Notes: generated by a model not told the origin, from the letters alone. Positions 14,596 to 22,649 are shown, counted from the stretch's first letter. The stretch: DNA of 26,166 bases from CAVPDE01 sp964580575 (GCA_964580575.1 CAZOLJ010000062.1:1-26166), one strand, 5' to 3'. Made by a program: numbers and translations.

Positions 14596-15491
14596 CAGGC
14601 TCGGTCCTCCATGCGTTTCCCCAACAGCCCGTTGGGCATCACGAGAAGGATGAGAATCAGCGTGCCGAAGACGAAGGCGTCGCGGAAGGCCGAATAAATC
14701 GGCGGCAGCAGACCCACGAACAGGACTTCGGCGAGTCCCAGGATGTAGCCGCCGCATATGGCGCCCGGAATGGAGCCGACTCCGCCGATGACCGCGGCGA
14801 CAAAGGACTTCAGGCCGGGCACAAACCCCAGGAGCGGGTCGATCTGGCCGAATTTGCCGCCCCACATCAGGCCCGCCACAGCGGCCAGGGCCCCTCCCAC
14901 GGCAAAGGTGGCCATGATCGTCCGATTGATATTGATCCCCATGAGCCTCGCCACATCCAGGTTTTCCGCCGTGGCCCTCATGCCCACGCCCAGACGGGTT
15001 TTCCGCACCAGGAGAATCAGAGCGACCATGAGGACCAGGGCGGTTATCATGATGACCAGGTCCACGACGCGGAAACTGACGGGACCCACGCGGAGAAGTT
15101 GCTGCAGAAAATCGGGGAAAGCGAAGTTGCGGGGCTGAGCGGTCATGAGCACGATCCCGAGGTTCTGAATCATGATGGACACGGCGAGCGACGTGATGAA
15201 GCCCGTGACCTGAGGGGCGCCGCGCATGGGCCGGAAAGCGGCCCTTTCAATAGACACTCCGACAATCGCGCCCGCAGCCAGAACGCAGAGAGACACCAGC
15301 CAGAACGGCCAGCCCAGGATCTGAAGCAATCCCAAGGTCAGGAAGGCGCCGATCATGACCACATCCCCGTGGGCGAAGTTGATGAGCCGGATGATCCCGT
15401 AGATCATGGTGAAGCCGATGGCCACGAGGGCGTACATGCTGCCCAGGATCAGGCCGTTCACGATCTGCTGTGTGATATACCCGCCGGTCAT
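14595..15491 (-). CDS. livH: Branched-chain-type ABC transporter permease LivH
   Basis: A protein of 298 residues with about eight membrane segments. The start ITQQIVNGLILGSMYALVAIGFTMIYGIIRLINFAHGDV is diagnostic for LivH. The central loop RKTRLGVGMRATAENLDVARLMGININR is the coupling element that contacts the ATPases. The C-terminus has GGVGSIPGAICGGYILGLAE, typical of the family. It overlaps livF upstream and livM downstream by four bases each (ATGA), so translation is coupled. With LivM it forms the membrane pore for the ligand bound by the downstream-encoded periplasmic protein. Confidence 0.95.
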   Translation of the reverse strand: MTGGYITQQIVNGLILGSMYALVAIGFTMIYGIIRLINFAHGDVVMIGAFLTLGLLQILGWPFWLVSLCVLAAGAIVGVSIERAAFRPMRGAPQVTGFITSLAVSIMIQNLGIVLMTAQPRNFAFPDFLQQLLRVGPVSFRVVDLVIMITALVLMVALILLVRKTRLGVGMRATAENLDVARLMGININRTIMATFAVGGALAAVAGLMWGGKFGQIDPLLGFVPGLKSFVAAVIGGVGSIPGAICGGYILGLAEVLFVGLLPPIYSAFRDAFVFGTLILILLVMPNGLLGKRMEDRA

Positions 15492-16216
15492 TGGGATTGA
15501 GCTCCGAGATACGCTCGACGGACTGCCTCGTCGCAGGCGATGGCCGAACTGGCCCCTGAGAGCGTCACACGCCCTGTTTCGAGCACGTAGGCCCGGTGGG
15601 ACAGGTCCAGGGCCATGACGGCGTTTTGCTCCACCAGGAGCAGGGTCACGCCCTGGGCGTTGATTTCGGCTAAAAGAGCAAAGATCCTGGCCACGATCAG
15701 GGGCGCCAGACCCAGGGAAGGTTCATCCAGGATCAGCAGGCGGGGTCGCGCCATGAGAGCGCGGCCGATGGCGAGCATGGCCTGTTCCCCGCCTGAAAGG
15801 CTTCCCGCCGTCTGCGAAGCGCGTTGTCCCAGGATGGGAAACAGTGCGCAGACCTTCTGAAAATCCTCCCGGATACCCTGCTTGTCCCGCCTCAGATAAG
15901 CGCCGGCCACGAGGTTTTCCCTGACCGTCAGCCCCGCGAATACGCCGCGGCCCTCGGGACAGTGGCTCACGCCCTGGCGCACGATCTCTTCGGCCCGCAG
16001 TCGGTCCAGGGCGAGCTCCTCGTCGGTCTCTGTCCGGTAGGCGATTCGCCCCCGGTGCGGATGGAGCAGCCCGGAGATGGTTCTCAGGGTCGTGGTTTTG
16101 CCGGCGCCGTTTGCGCCGATCAGGGCCACGATCTCGCCGCGGCCGACCTCCAGACTGATGCCCTTGAGCACGTAGGTCCGGCCGCGATAGACTTCCAGGT
16201 TCTCAATCCGAAGCAT
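15488..16216 (-). CDS. livF: Branched-chain-type ABC transporter ATP-binding protein LivF
   Basis: A protein of 242 residues from ATG 16216; a GTG directly before it (16219) would add one residue. Walker A is GANGAGKT (34-41), the signature LSGGE is at 140-144, and Walker B LLILDEPSLGLAP starts at 160. LivF-typical features are SHCPEGRGVFAGLTVRENL and LLVEQNAVMALDLSHRAYVLETG. It pairs with LivG to hydrolyse ATP and drive import. Its start lies inside the end of livG (overlap of about 14 bases), and its stop overlaps the livH start. Confidence 0.95.
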   Translation of the reverse strand: MLRIENLEVYRGRTYVLKGISLEVGRGEIVALIGANGAGKTTTLRTISGLLHPHRGRIAYRTETDEELALDRLRAEEIVRQGVSHCPEGRGVFAGLTVRENLVAGAYLRRDKQGIREDFQKVCALFPILGQRASQTAGSLSGGEQAMLAIGRALMARPRLLILDEPSLGLAPLIVARIFALLAEINAQGVTLLLVEQNAVMALDLSHRAYVLETGRVTLSGASSAIACDEAVRRAYLGAQSQ

Positions 16217-17048
16217 CACAACGGTCCTTAGGGGCGCCCAGGTAGGCCTCGATCACGCGGGGATCGTTCCGGATCACCTCAGGCGGTCCCTCGGCAAGCA
16301 CCCGTCCTTGATCCAGCACTTGAATGCGTTTGCTCACGGCCATCACCACGCTCATGTCGTGCTCCACCAGGAAGATGGCCAAATTCAGACGGCGGTGGAT
16401 GTCCCGAATGATTGCCACCAACTCTTCGGTTTCGTGTGGGTTCATGCCTGCCGCGGGTTCGTCCAGGAGCAGCAAGTCCGGTCCGGCAGCCAGGGCTCTG
16501 GCGATTTCCACCCGCCGCTGGAGACCGTAAGGCAGGTTCCCTGCCGTTTCGTGTTTCAGCTCTGAGAGTCCCAATTGCGATAAGTGCTCCATAGCCAGGC
16601 CGTCCATGTCCCGCTCCGCGCGGCGCTGGCCGGGCAACCCCAGAAGCGCAGGCCAGAAGCCCTTGCCCCGGCGCATGTGAAACGCGACCTTGATGTTGTC
16701 GGTGACGGAGAGGTTTTGGAATAACCGTATGTTTTGAAAGGTCCGAGCAATGCCGAGCCGCGCGTTCTGATCGGGCCGCAACCCTGTAACGTCCTGTCCC
16801 TTCAAAAAGATACGGCCGGAAGTGGGTTTCAGAACACCGGAAAGGAGGTTGAACACGGTTGTTTTGCCGGCACCGTTGGGGCCGATCAACCCGAGGAGTT
16901 CACCCGGCCTGACAAGAACGTCGTACTCGCTCAGGGCCCGGATGCCGCCGAAACGTTTTTCCAGACGTTTCACTGAAAGGAGGGTGTTCGGGTCCGGCAA
17001 AGCGCTGGCGCATCCTTCAGATGACTTGTTCGAGATTTTCATTTCCAT
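16203..17048 (-). CDS. livG: Branched-chain-type ABC transporter ATP-binding protein LivG
   Basis: A protein of 281 residues from ATG 17048; TTG 17057 and ATG 17042 are alternatives. After a variable 23-residue lead, the ATPase core has Walker A GPNGAGKT (56-63), the LivG-type signature LPYGLQRRVEIARAL (Pro in place of the usual Ser) and Walker B LLLLDEPAAGMNPHET. The DEPAAGMN string is characteristic of LivG. The protein ends with the usual LivG tail (DPRVIEAYLG). It is the first gene of the operon, 22 bases downstream of the -10 box of a promoter, so the transcript leader is very short. Confidence 0.95.
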   Translation of the reverse strand: MEMKISNKSSEGCASALPDPNTLLSVKRLEKRFGGIRALSEYDVLVRPGELLGLIGPNGAGKTTVFNLLSGVLKPTSGRIFLKGQDVTGLRPDQNARLGIARTFQNIRLFQNLSVTDNIKVAFHMRRGKGFWPALLGLPGQRRAERDMDGLAMEHLSQLGLSELKHETAGNLPYGLQRRVEIARALAAGPDLLLLDEPAAGMNPHETEELVAIIRDIHRRLNLAIFLVEHDMSVVMAVSKRIQVLDQGRVLAEGPPEVIRNDPRVIEAYLGAPKDRCDASD

Positions 17049-17069
17049 GGTCTTCAAAGAATGTTCGAA

Positions 17070-17098
17070 ACTCTAACGGGGGGCATAGGGGGTGTCAA
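17070..17098 (-). promoter_or_regulatory. Sigma70-type promoter of the liv/amidohydrolase operon
   Basis: Reading the - strand, a perfect -35 box TTGACA (17098-17093) is followed after 17 bases by TAGAGT (17075-17070, four of six consensus positions). Transcription would start near 17063, about 15 bases before the livG ATG. Nothing that looks like an operator was recognised. Confidence 0.6.
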
Positions 17099-17440
17099 GC
17101 GATAAGATGGAGCCGGACGCGAGGGCCGGAGGACCGACTCGCTGATGAAGCAACAAACAGGAGATCTTGGACGTCCCTGTATGAAAATATGGACGTAACT
17201 GGGCACGGGTGCATACAAAAATCGGCACCTTGACTGCCTAATTTGAATTTCTAAACAACAGGTTAAAGCGATCTCCACAACAGCTCGATATCCAGCAGAG
17301 AAGAAGTTCTAGATGTAGTGGTTGGGCGTAACCGCTCGGAAACTGTTATAAATGTTGCCGTCAGGGAGATTAAGGATGGTTGCGTGTGCATTAGGCACTG
17401 CCCGAATCCGCAAACGCAGCCTAGGCCAAGCAGGCAGGCC
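17099..17440. other. Intergenic region without a recognised gene
   Basis: About 340 bases between the liv promoter and the end of asnS. Short open frames occur on both strands, but none has a convincing start, composition or family match. The segment GTGCATACAAAAATCGGCACC (near 17210-17230) has the look of an insertion-sequence end but no inverted partner was found. No clear terminator for asnS is visible. Confidence 0.5.
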
Positions 17441-18832
17441 TCAAAAGGCGACGTTACCGGGCGTCCGAGGGAAGGGGATCACATCGCGAATATTGCCCAT
17501 GCCCGTCACGAACTGGACGAGCCTCTCGAAGCCGAGTCCGAACCCGGAATGAGGCGCTGATCCGAATCTTCTGAGTTCGAGGTACCACCAGTAGCCGGCG
17601 GGGTCAATGGCCGTCTCTTTCATTCTCTCCAAAAGCATCTGATCATCGTCTTCCCGCTGGCTTCCGCCGATAATCTCTCCAATCTTCGGAACAAGAACAT
17701 CCATGGCCCCCACGGTGTTCCCATCCTTATTCACCTTCATGTAAAAGGGTTTGATCGCTCTAGGGTAGTCTGTGAGAACAATGGGGCCCCCTATGACTTT
17801 CTCGCAGAGATAGCGTTCATGCTCGGCCTGGATGTCGCTCCCCCAGCTCACAGGGAACTCGAAAGTCTCCTTGGCTTTCGTGAGAATGTCCACGGCCTCT
17901 GTGTAGGTCATCCGCTTGAAGTCCTGGGAGACCAACTTCTCCAGAGTCGAAAGGACCGTCGGATCGATGAACCGCCTGAAGAATTCCATGTCCTCCCGAC
18001 AATGGTTCAGAACATAGGCAAAAAGATACTTGAGAAAGTCGGTGGCCAGCTCCACATTCCCTTCAATGTCGCAGAAAGCCATCTCCGGTTCCACCATCCA
18101 GAACTCGGCCAGGTGTCGGGTGGTGTTTGAGTTCTCGGCCCTGAAAGTGGGGCCGAAGGTGTACACGTCGCCTAGAGCCAACGCATAGACTTCGGCTTCG
18201 AGCTGGCCGCTCACGGTGAGGTTTGCAGGAGTGCCGAAGAAATCCTGGCCAAAATCCGTCCGGCCCTCCTTCTGAGGAATCTGATCGAGGTTGAAGCTGG
18301 TCACCCGAAACATCTCGCCGGCGCCCTCACAGTCGCTGCCGGTGATGATCGGGGTGTGAACGTAGACAAAGCCTCTTTCCTGGAAAAAGCTGTGGATGGC
18401 GAAGCTCAGAGCATTCCTGACCCTCGCCACCGCACCGAACGTGTTGGTTCTCGGCCTGAGGTGGGCAATAGTCCTGAGAAACTCGAAGGAGTGGCGCTTT
18501 TTCTGCAGAGGATACTGCTCTGGATCCGCCCATCCCAGCACTTCGATCTCCTCGGCCCTGAGCTCCACCTTCTGTCCTTTGGCGGGGGAGGACACGAGAG
18601 TGCCCTTCACCCGCACGGAACAGCCTGTCTGCAGTTTTGCCACGTCGTCCTTGTAATTGGGCAGATTTTCACCGGCAATCACCTGAAGGCTGCTCATGCA
18701 CGAGCCGTCATTCAGTTCGATGAAGGAGAATCCGCCTTTGGATTCCCGCTTGGTGCGAACCCAGCCCATGACCGTGAAGGAGGATCCGATCTCCTCGGAA
18801 ACGAGGACCTTGGCAATGCGTGTTCTCTTCAC
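17441..18832 (-). CDS. asnS: Asparaginyl-tRNA synthetase
   Basis: A protein of 463 residues, the usual length. I chose GTG 18832, since it gives (M)KRTRIAKVL, the typical AsnS start, and begins one base after the serC stop. The longer TTG start (18859) would overlap serC. The N-terminal OB-fold binds the anticodon (VMGWVRTKRESKGGFSFIELNDGSC). The class II core follows, with motif 2 FRAENSNTTRHLAEFWMVEPEM in two parts and motif 3 GFGLGFERLVQFVTGM. The AsnS-type ENSNT and RHLAEFWM strings separate it from AspRS. It charges tRNA-Asn with asparagine in the cytoplasm, so the organism need not rely only on the transamidation route. Confidence 0.96.
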   Translation of the reverse strand: MKRTRIAKVLVSEEIGSSFTVMGWVRTKRESKGGFSFIELNDGSCMSSLQVIAGENLPNYKDDVAKLQTGCSVRVKGTLVSSPAKGQKVELRAEEIEVLGWADPEQYPLQKKRHSFEFLRTIAHLRPRTNTFGAVARVRNALSFAIHSFFQERGFVYVHTPIITGSDCEGAGEMFRVTSFNLDQIPQKEGRTDFGQDFFGTPANLTVSGQLEAEVYALALGDVYTFGPTFRAENSNTTRHLAEFWMVEPEMAFCDIEGNVELATDFLKYLFAYVLNHCREDMEFFRRFIDPTVLSTLEKLVSQDFKRMTYTEAVDILTKAKETFEFPVSWGSDIQAEHERYLCEKVIGGPIVLTDYPRAIKPFYMKVNKDGNTVGAMDVLVPKIGEIIGGSQREDDDQMLLERMKETAIDPAGYWWYLELRRFGSAPHSGFGLGFERLVQFVTGMGNIRDVIPFPRTPGNVAF

Positions 18833-18833
18833 C

Positions 18834-19916
18834 TCAGCCCGCTTTCTTCTGAAAGTCAACCATGAAGGAGACGAGATCTTTCACGGCGTCCATGCCCGTG
18901 GCGTTGTAAATGGAAGCCCGGCAGCCGCCCACGGAGCGGTGGCCCTTGAGCCCGGCAAGCCCGGCTTTCGTCGCCTCGGACACGAACTTGGCTTCCAGAT
19001 CTTCCGTGGGAAGACGGAAGGGGATGTTCATGAAAGAGCGGCTTTCCTTTTCTGCAGTCCCACGGTAAAAGCCGGACTGATCCATGAAGTCATACAGGAG
19101 CTTCGCTTTTTCGCGGTTGATCTTCTCGATGGCTTCCAAGCCGCCGATTTTTTCCTCCAGCCACTTCAACACCAGGTTAATCACGTAAATCACGAAGCAG
19201 GCCGGTGTGTTGTGCAGGGAGTTGTTTTCCGTAAAGGTGGCGTACTTGAGCATGGTCGGCACATTGGCCGGAATTCTCTCGATCATGTCTTTCCGGATAA
19301 TGACCACGGCCGAACCGGAAGGCCCTACATTCTTCTGAGCGCCTGCGTAAATGAGCCCAAAAGGCCGGGCGTCAAAAGGGCGGCTCATGAAATCCGAGGA
19401 CATGTCGCTCACGAGCGGAACACTGACCTTTGGGAACTGGGTCCACTGGGTGCCTCGGATCGTTTCGTTCGAGGTGATGTGGAGGTAGGAGGCGTCCTTG
19501 TCCACCTGGAAGTCTTTGGGCATGTAGGAGAAGTTTTTGTCCTGGGAGGTCGCTATGACGCGGACATCTTTTCCGATGAGCTTGGCCTCTTTGATGGCGT
19601 TGCTGGCCCAGTTTCCGGAATGAATGTAATCCGCGGGCTTTCCGTCCGTCGCGAGATTCATGGGAACCATGGTGAACTGAAGGCTCGCACCGCCCTGGAT
19701 GAAAAGGACATGAAAATCGTCGCCCAGTTTGAGAAGCCTCTTGGTCCGTTCAATGGCCTCGTTCAAAACCGCTTCGAACTGCTTGGACCGGTGGCTGACC
19801 TCGATGACGGACATCCCCGTGCCTTTGAAATCCAGGAATTCCTCTCTGATCTCCTCAAGCACGGACAACGGCAATGCAGCAGGACCCGGATTGAAATTGT
19901 GAATCCTCTTTCCCAT
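18834..19916 (-). CDS. serC: Phosphoserine aminotransferase
   Basis: A protein of 360 residues. I chose ATG 19916 because AGGAGA lies about eight bases upstream and the protein then begins MGKRIHNFNPGPAALPL, the family start. The pyridoxal-phosphate lysine is K195 in YAGAQKNVGPSG. Other SerC signatures are GGASLQFTMVPMNL, SDMSSDFMSRP and the C-terminal GLKGHRSVGGCRASIYNA. The enzyme converts 3-phosphohydroxypyruvate and glutamate to phosphoserine and 2-oxoglutarate in serine synthesis. It is followed by asnS after a single base, so the two are probably co-translated. Other serine-pathway genes (serA, serB) are not in the window. Confidence 0.96.
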   Translation of the reverse strand: MGKRIHNFNPGPAALPLSVLEEIREEFLDFKGTGMSVIEVSHRSKQFEAVLNEAIERTKRLLKLGDDFHVLFIQGGASLQFTMVPMNLATDGKPADYIHSGNWASNAIKEAKLIGKDVRVIATSQDKNFSYMPKDFQVDKDASYLHITSNETIRGTQWTQFPKVSVPLVSDMSSDFMSRPFDARPFGLIYAGAQKNVGPSGSAVVIIRKDMIERIPANVPTMLKYATFTENNSLHNTPACFVIYVINLVLKWLEEKIGGLEAIEKINREKAKLLYDFMDQSGFYRGTAEKESRSFMNIPFRLPTEDLEAKFVSEATKAGLAGLKGHRSVGGCRASIYNATGMDAVKDLVSFMVDFQKKAG

Positions 19917-19941
19917 GAAATCATCTCCTTTCCCCAATCGG

Positions 19942-19969
19942 TTTCTAAAGGTGAATGCTACTAATTCAA
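19942..19969 (-). promoter_or_regulatory. Possible promoter of serC-asnS
   Basis: On the - strand TTGAAT (19969-19964) is followed after 16 bases by TAGAAA (19947-19942). Each matches four of six consensus bases. The position, about 25 bases before the serC start, is plausible, but the match is modest. Confidence 0.35.
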
Positions 19970-20000
19970 CGCACGCCTATGGCCGCAACCAAGAAGCGAG

Positions 20001-20038
20001 CGAGCCCGAGACGGGGGGTGTGGTCTCTGCCGGGCTCG
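20001..20038 (-). terminator. Strong hairpin just after cooC
   Basis: CGAGCCC plus GAGAC (20001-20012) pairs with GTCTC (20023-20027) and GGGCTCG (20032-20038). This gives 12 base pairs with one four-base bulge and a ten-base loop, 13 bases beyond the cooC stop. No U run follows on the - strand, so it may be a Rho-independent-like pause or an mRNA 3'-end stabiliser. Confidence 0.5.
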
Positions 20039-20051
20039 AACAGTTCTCGGC

Positions 20052-20813
20052 CTAAGATCCCAACCTGCTAATCATCTCCTTAACCGCTCTGAGCCCTTCT
20101 GGGTTTTTCTCAAAGGGTGCGCGACCTTCGAGGTCCGCTTCGATGATGCCGCTGTCAAAGGGGATGAACCCCAGGAATTCAAAGTCAGGCATCTGAGACA
20201 AAAGAAACTCGCGGTCCTTGTCTGAGCGGACTTTGTTGCCCACCAGGGCCAGGGTCTTGACCCCGATGTCTTTGGCCAACTGTTTGATGTGATAGGCGGT
20301 TTCCACGCTCCGGCGGCCGGGTTCCACCACGACGATCAGCCTGTCCACCGCCATGGCCGTGCCCCTTCCCAGGTGTTCGAGCCCGGCTTCCATGTCGAGC
20401 ACGATCACTTCGTCCCGGGCAAGGACGATGTAGCGCACCAGGTTCTTCAGGAGGGTGCTCTCAGGGCAGATGCACCCTGCGCCCCCTTTCTTGACCCCGC
20501 CGAGCACCATGAGCTTAATGCCGTCCACCTTGATGGAAAGCCTGTCCGGCAGATCATCCACCTTGGGATTGAGCTTGAAAAAAGAGCCCATGGTTCCGAG
20601 CTTGGTCTCGGTTCTTTCCTCGATCAGTTCCTTCATGTCGGAGATGGGAACGATGGGCGTGTCCTGCTTCACTCCCAAAGCCTGAGCAAGGTTGGCGTCG
20701 GGATCCGCGTCAATGGCCAGAACCTTCTTGCCCTGGTCTGCAAAAGCTCGTATCAAGAAAGAAGCAAAGGTAGTCTTTCCCACCCCACCTTTGCCGCTAA
20801 TGGCGATCTTCAT
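20052..20813 (-). CDS. cooC: CooC-type carbon monoxide dehydrogenase maturation ATPase
   Basis: A protein of 253 residues. ATG 20813 is preferred because GGTGGAG precedes it and the protein then starts directly with the P-loop MKIAISGKGGVGKTT (deviant Walker A, residues 7-15). It is a MinD/ParA-like SIMIBI ATPase with DADPDANLAQALG as its next motif. The CooC-specific pair C114-x-C116 in GAGCICPES binds a metal at the dimer interface. Later motifs include VLDMEAGLEHLGRGTA and VVEPGRRSVETA, both CooC-typical. CooC helps insert nickel into the C-cluster of CO dehydrogenase or acetyl-CoA synthase. No such enzyme is encoded in the window, so it acts on a protein encoded elsewhere. It is divergent from prmA. 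Confidence 0.92.
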   Translation of the reverse strand: MKIAISGKGGVGKTTFASFLIRAFADQGKKVLAIDADPDANLAQALGVKQDTPIVPISDMKELIEERTETKLGTMGSFFKLNPKVDDLPDRLSIKVDGIKLMVLGGVKKGGAGCICPESTLLKNLVRYIVLARDEVIVLDMEAGLEHLGRGTAMAVDRLIVVVEPGRRSVETAYHIKQLAKDIGVKTLALVGNKVRSDKDREFLLSQMPDFEFLGFIPFDSGIIEADLEGRAPFEKNPEGLRAVKEMISRLGS

Positions 20814-20909
20814 CGCTCCACCCTTTATCATTAGGAAATTGAATGCGAAGGCGTTATACTTTGAATTGGACTCTTAGAACAGAATTTTCATGATTCTTCA
20901 AGAAGAAAA

Positions 20910-21776
20910 ATGAAAATAGAAATTGCCATTGAGGGACCCTGTGAAGCGGTCAGGGCGCTTCACAGGAAGCTCGCCTGTGGATCGGAAGAAGTGGAGCAGG
21001 GCGTGGACAAGGATCCGCAACGGGCAAAACTGATCCTCGTGGAAGAAGACGAGCGCGTCAACCAGGTCCTGATCCGTATTTCCGAGATCGCGGAGAGGGA
21101 GCTCCGGATCGCAGAGTCCCTGGAGTTCCGCGTGCGGAACCTGGCCTATTCTGAACCAAGCCCCTGGTGCGAATCCCTCAGGGAACCCTTTCAGCCCGTT
21201 CCTAGCCTAACCGTTCGGCCATGGAGCCCTTCAGCCTCGCGGTCGGATGACCGGCACGAGATCCTTCTCGACTCCAATCTTGCTTTTGGTACCGGGAGGC
21301 ACCCAACGACGCAGCTGTGTCTGAAGGCGCTCCACGACTTGTCCCATGGCCCGTGGGGATTGATCGGGAGAAGCGTCCTTGACTTCGGTTGCGGCACAGC
21401 GCTCCTGGCCCTGGCCGCTGTGCGCCTGGGCGCAAGCCGCGGCCAGGGCGTGGAGATCGACCCGGAAGCTGCCGCTACGGCGAAAAAGAATGTGGCCCTC
21501 AATGGGCTGTCTGAAAAAATCGAAATCTCCCAAGGATCGTGGGAAGTCGTGAGGGGAAAGGCGGACCTCTTTCTGGCGAATCTCGTCCCTTCGGTGCTCC
21601 TCAGAACAGGCTCTGAAATACCGGCGCACCTGCATGAGCAGGGTCGAGCGGTTGTCTCAGGATTCGGCCGGAACCAGTGTCAGGAAATGGCGGACTTCTT
21701 CGCCCGCCTTGGATTGAAGACGGCGGAGCGCCTCGAAGAGGACGGATGGTGTGCACTCGTCCTCGTTTTTGGATGA
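20910..21776 (+). CDS. prmA: Ribosomal protein L11 methyltransferase (PrmA family)
   Basis: A protein of 288 residues, near the usual length. The N-terminal half is the substrate-binding region. The linker ends in the family motif FGTGRHPTT (126-134). The SAM-binding loop is VLDFGCGTALLALAA (157-170), and the acidic residue of motif II lies in VEIDPEAAATAKKN. The post-motif ANLVPSVL (223-230) replaces the more usual ANI. It trimethylates lysines and the N-terminus of ribosomal protein L11 in the cytoplasm. The ribosome-binding site is weak (AAGAAG). It is divergent from cooC with about 96 bases between starts, and its stop is three bases from the end of a truncated transporter on the other strand. 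Confidence 0.92.
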   Translation: MKIEIAIEGPCEAVRALHRKLACGSEEVEQGVDKDPQRAKLILVEEDERVNQVLIRISEIAERELRIAESLEFRVRNLAYSEPSPWCESLREPFQPVPSLTVRPWSPSASRSDDRHEILLDSNLAFGTGRHPTTQLCLKALHDLSHGPWGLIGRSVLDFGCGTALLALAAVRLGASRGQGVEIDPEAAATAKKNVALNGLSEKIEISQGSWEVVRGKADLFLANLVPSVLLRTGSEIPAHLHEQGRAVVSGFGRNQCQEMADFFARLGLKTAERLEEDGWCALVLVFG

Positions 21777-21779
21777 GCT

Positions 21780-21980
21780 TCAAGAGGCGCGTTCAGGAGA
21801 CTCGCTGGGCAGGGCGATGAGGAAGCTTCCGAGCGCGAAACGGCCTATGGCCGTCTTCCATACCGTGAGGTGGGGTGCTCCCAGCTTTATCCAGATGTTC
21901 ATTCCCGCGTACAGGACGGCTGAGCATACCATCCAGGCGGTTCCGATCCCGGACTCCTTTGAAAAGGAAAGCGATTTCAT
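21780..21980 (-). pseudogene. Truncated DMT/EamA transporter remnant (N-terminal part only)
   Basis: A frame of 66 codons. Residues 11-58 (GTAWMVCSAVLYAGMNIWIK, then GAPHLTVWKTAIGRFALGSF) are the first two membrane segments of an EamA/DMT transporter. The family needs about 290 residues, so more than three quarters is missing. The last residues (PSESPERAS) do not look like the family and end three bases from the prmA stop on the opposite strand. A deletion joining this fragment to the prmA 3' end is the simplest explanation. It begins six bases after the cysteine-cluster protein gene and is a different sequence from the complete transporter at 8993. Confidence 0.75.
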
Positions 21981-21986
21981 CGATCG

Positions 21987-22538
21987 CTAGGCCCGCATCA
22001 CCCACTTCGGGCATTCGTACCGATCGATGTCTCCCTGGCTGGCAGGATAACGACCACAGTTGAAATAGCGCCAGTAGAAGGAGTTGTACCCCATGCACTG
22101 GTTGTAGGTCTTTTCCTGAAGGGGGCAACGAATCTTTTTGCAGCATTTGCCGCAGTCGGCGCAGGATTCCCCGTTTTCCCAGGCAGGGTTGATTTGAACC
22201 AGGGACAGATCAGGCTTGGTTATGGGGGGAGCGGTGAGAGGAACAGAGGGAGTGAACTCCCCCTTGAGATAGCCGAAGGCCATAGTGTATGCATAGATGA
22301 TCAGGCGCGGCCCCAGGTGCGCGTATTTCCAAAACCGCAGGGTCCCGAAAAAGTAATAGCTGAAAAGAGGCGCCAGAAGATAAAGGCCCACCCCGGTGGT
22401 GACTCCCAGGGTGAGAAGTCCGATGAAGCAGAGACGCGCCCCCGCCCATCGCAGTTTCTTCATGTGACAGGCAAAAGAAGAGGAGAGAGGCCCTTCGAGT
22501 TTTAGGGCCTCTCCCGCAGGGTCTCCTATGGTTTTCAT
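21987..22538 (-). CDS. Membrane-anchored cysteine-cluster protein of unknown function
   Basis: A protein of 183 residues. Two hydrophobic segments (about 33-55 and 76-92) suggest an inner-membrane anchor. The C-terminal 60 residues carry a cysteine cluster: C126, C129, C132, C133, C138, C148, C161 and C176, with CADCGKCCKKIRCP at its core. This C-x2-C-x2-CC pattern resembles YkgJ-type zinc/iron chelating clusters, but the rest (YNQCMGYNSFYWRYFNCGRYP) is not something I can name. It could bind a metal or iron-sulfur cluster on one side of the membrane. The start ATG 22538 follows a G-rich stretch; ATG 22463 is an alternative. It is followed after six bases by the truncated transporter remnant. 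Confidence 0.75.
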   Translation of the reverse strand: MKTIGDPAGEALKLEGPLSSSFACHMKKLRWAGARLCFIGLLTLGVTTGVGLYLLAPLFSYYFFGTLRFWKYAHLGPRLIIYAYTMAFGYLKGEFTPSVPLTAPPITKPDLSLVQINPAWENGESCADCGKCCKKIRCPLQEKTYNQCMGYNSFYWRYFNCGRYPASQGDIDRYECPKWVMRA

Positions 22539-22567
22539 CCCGCCCCCAGAAGGTTTTTTGATACGAA

Positions 22568-22589
22568 CGGGTTTTAGTAAAAAAACCCG
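22568..22589 (-). terminator. Hairpin between the universal stress protein and cysteine-cluster genes
   Basis: CGGGTTTT (22568-22575) pairs perfectly with AAAACCCG (22582-22589) around a six-base loop. It lies about 60 bases beyond the universal stress protein stop. The flanking U run is poor on both strands, so terminator strength is uncertain. Confidence 0.45.
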
Positions 22590-22649
22590 CTGGAGACAAG
22601 GAAATTCTTCAGTGTCACCGAAACGCTCAACGCCATGGATCAGTGGTCT

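Noticed and set aside
18696..19964. Open frame of 422 codons on the + strand
   Set aside because: It is antisense to serC and the 5' end of asnS, both secure. Composition rich in His, Gly and Val is typical of an antisense shadow.
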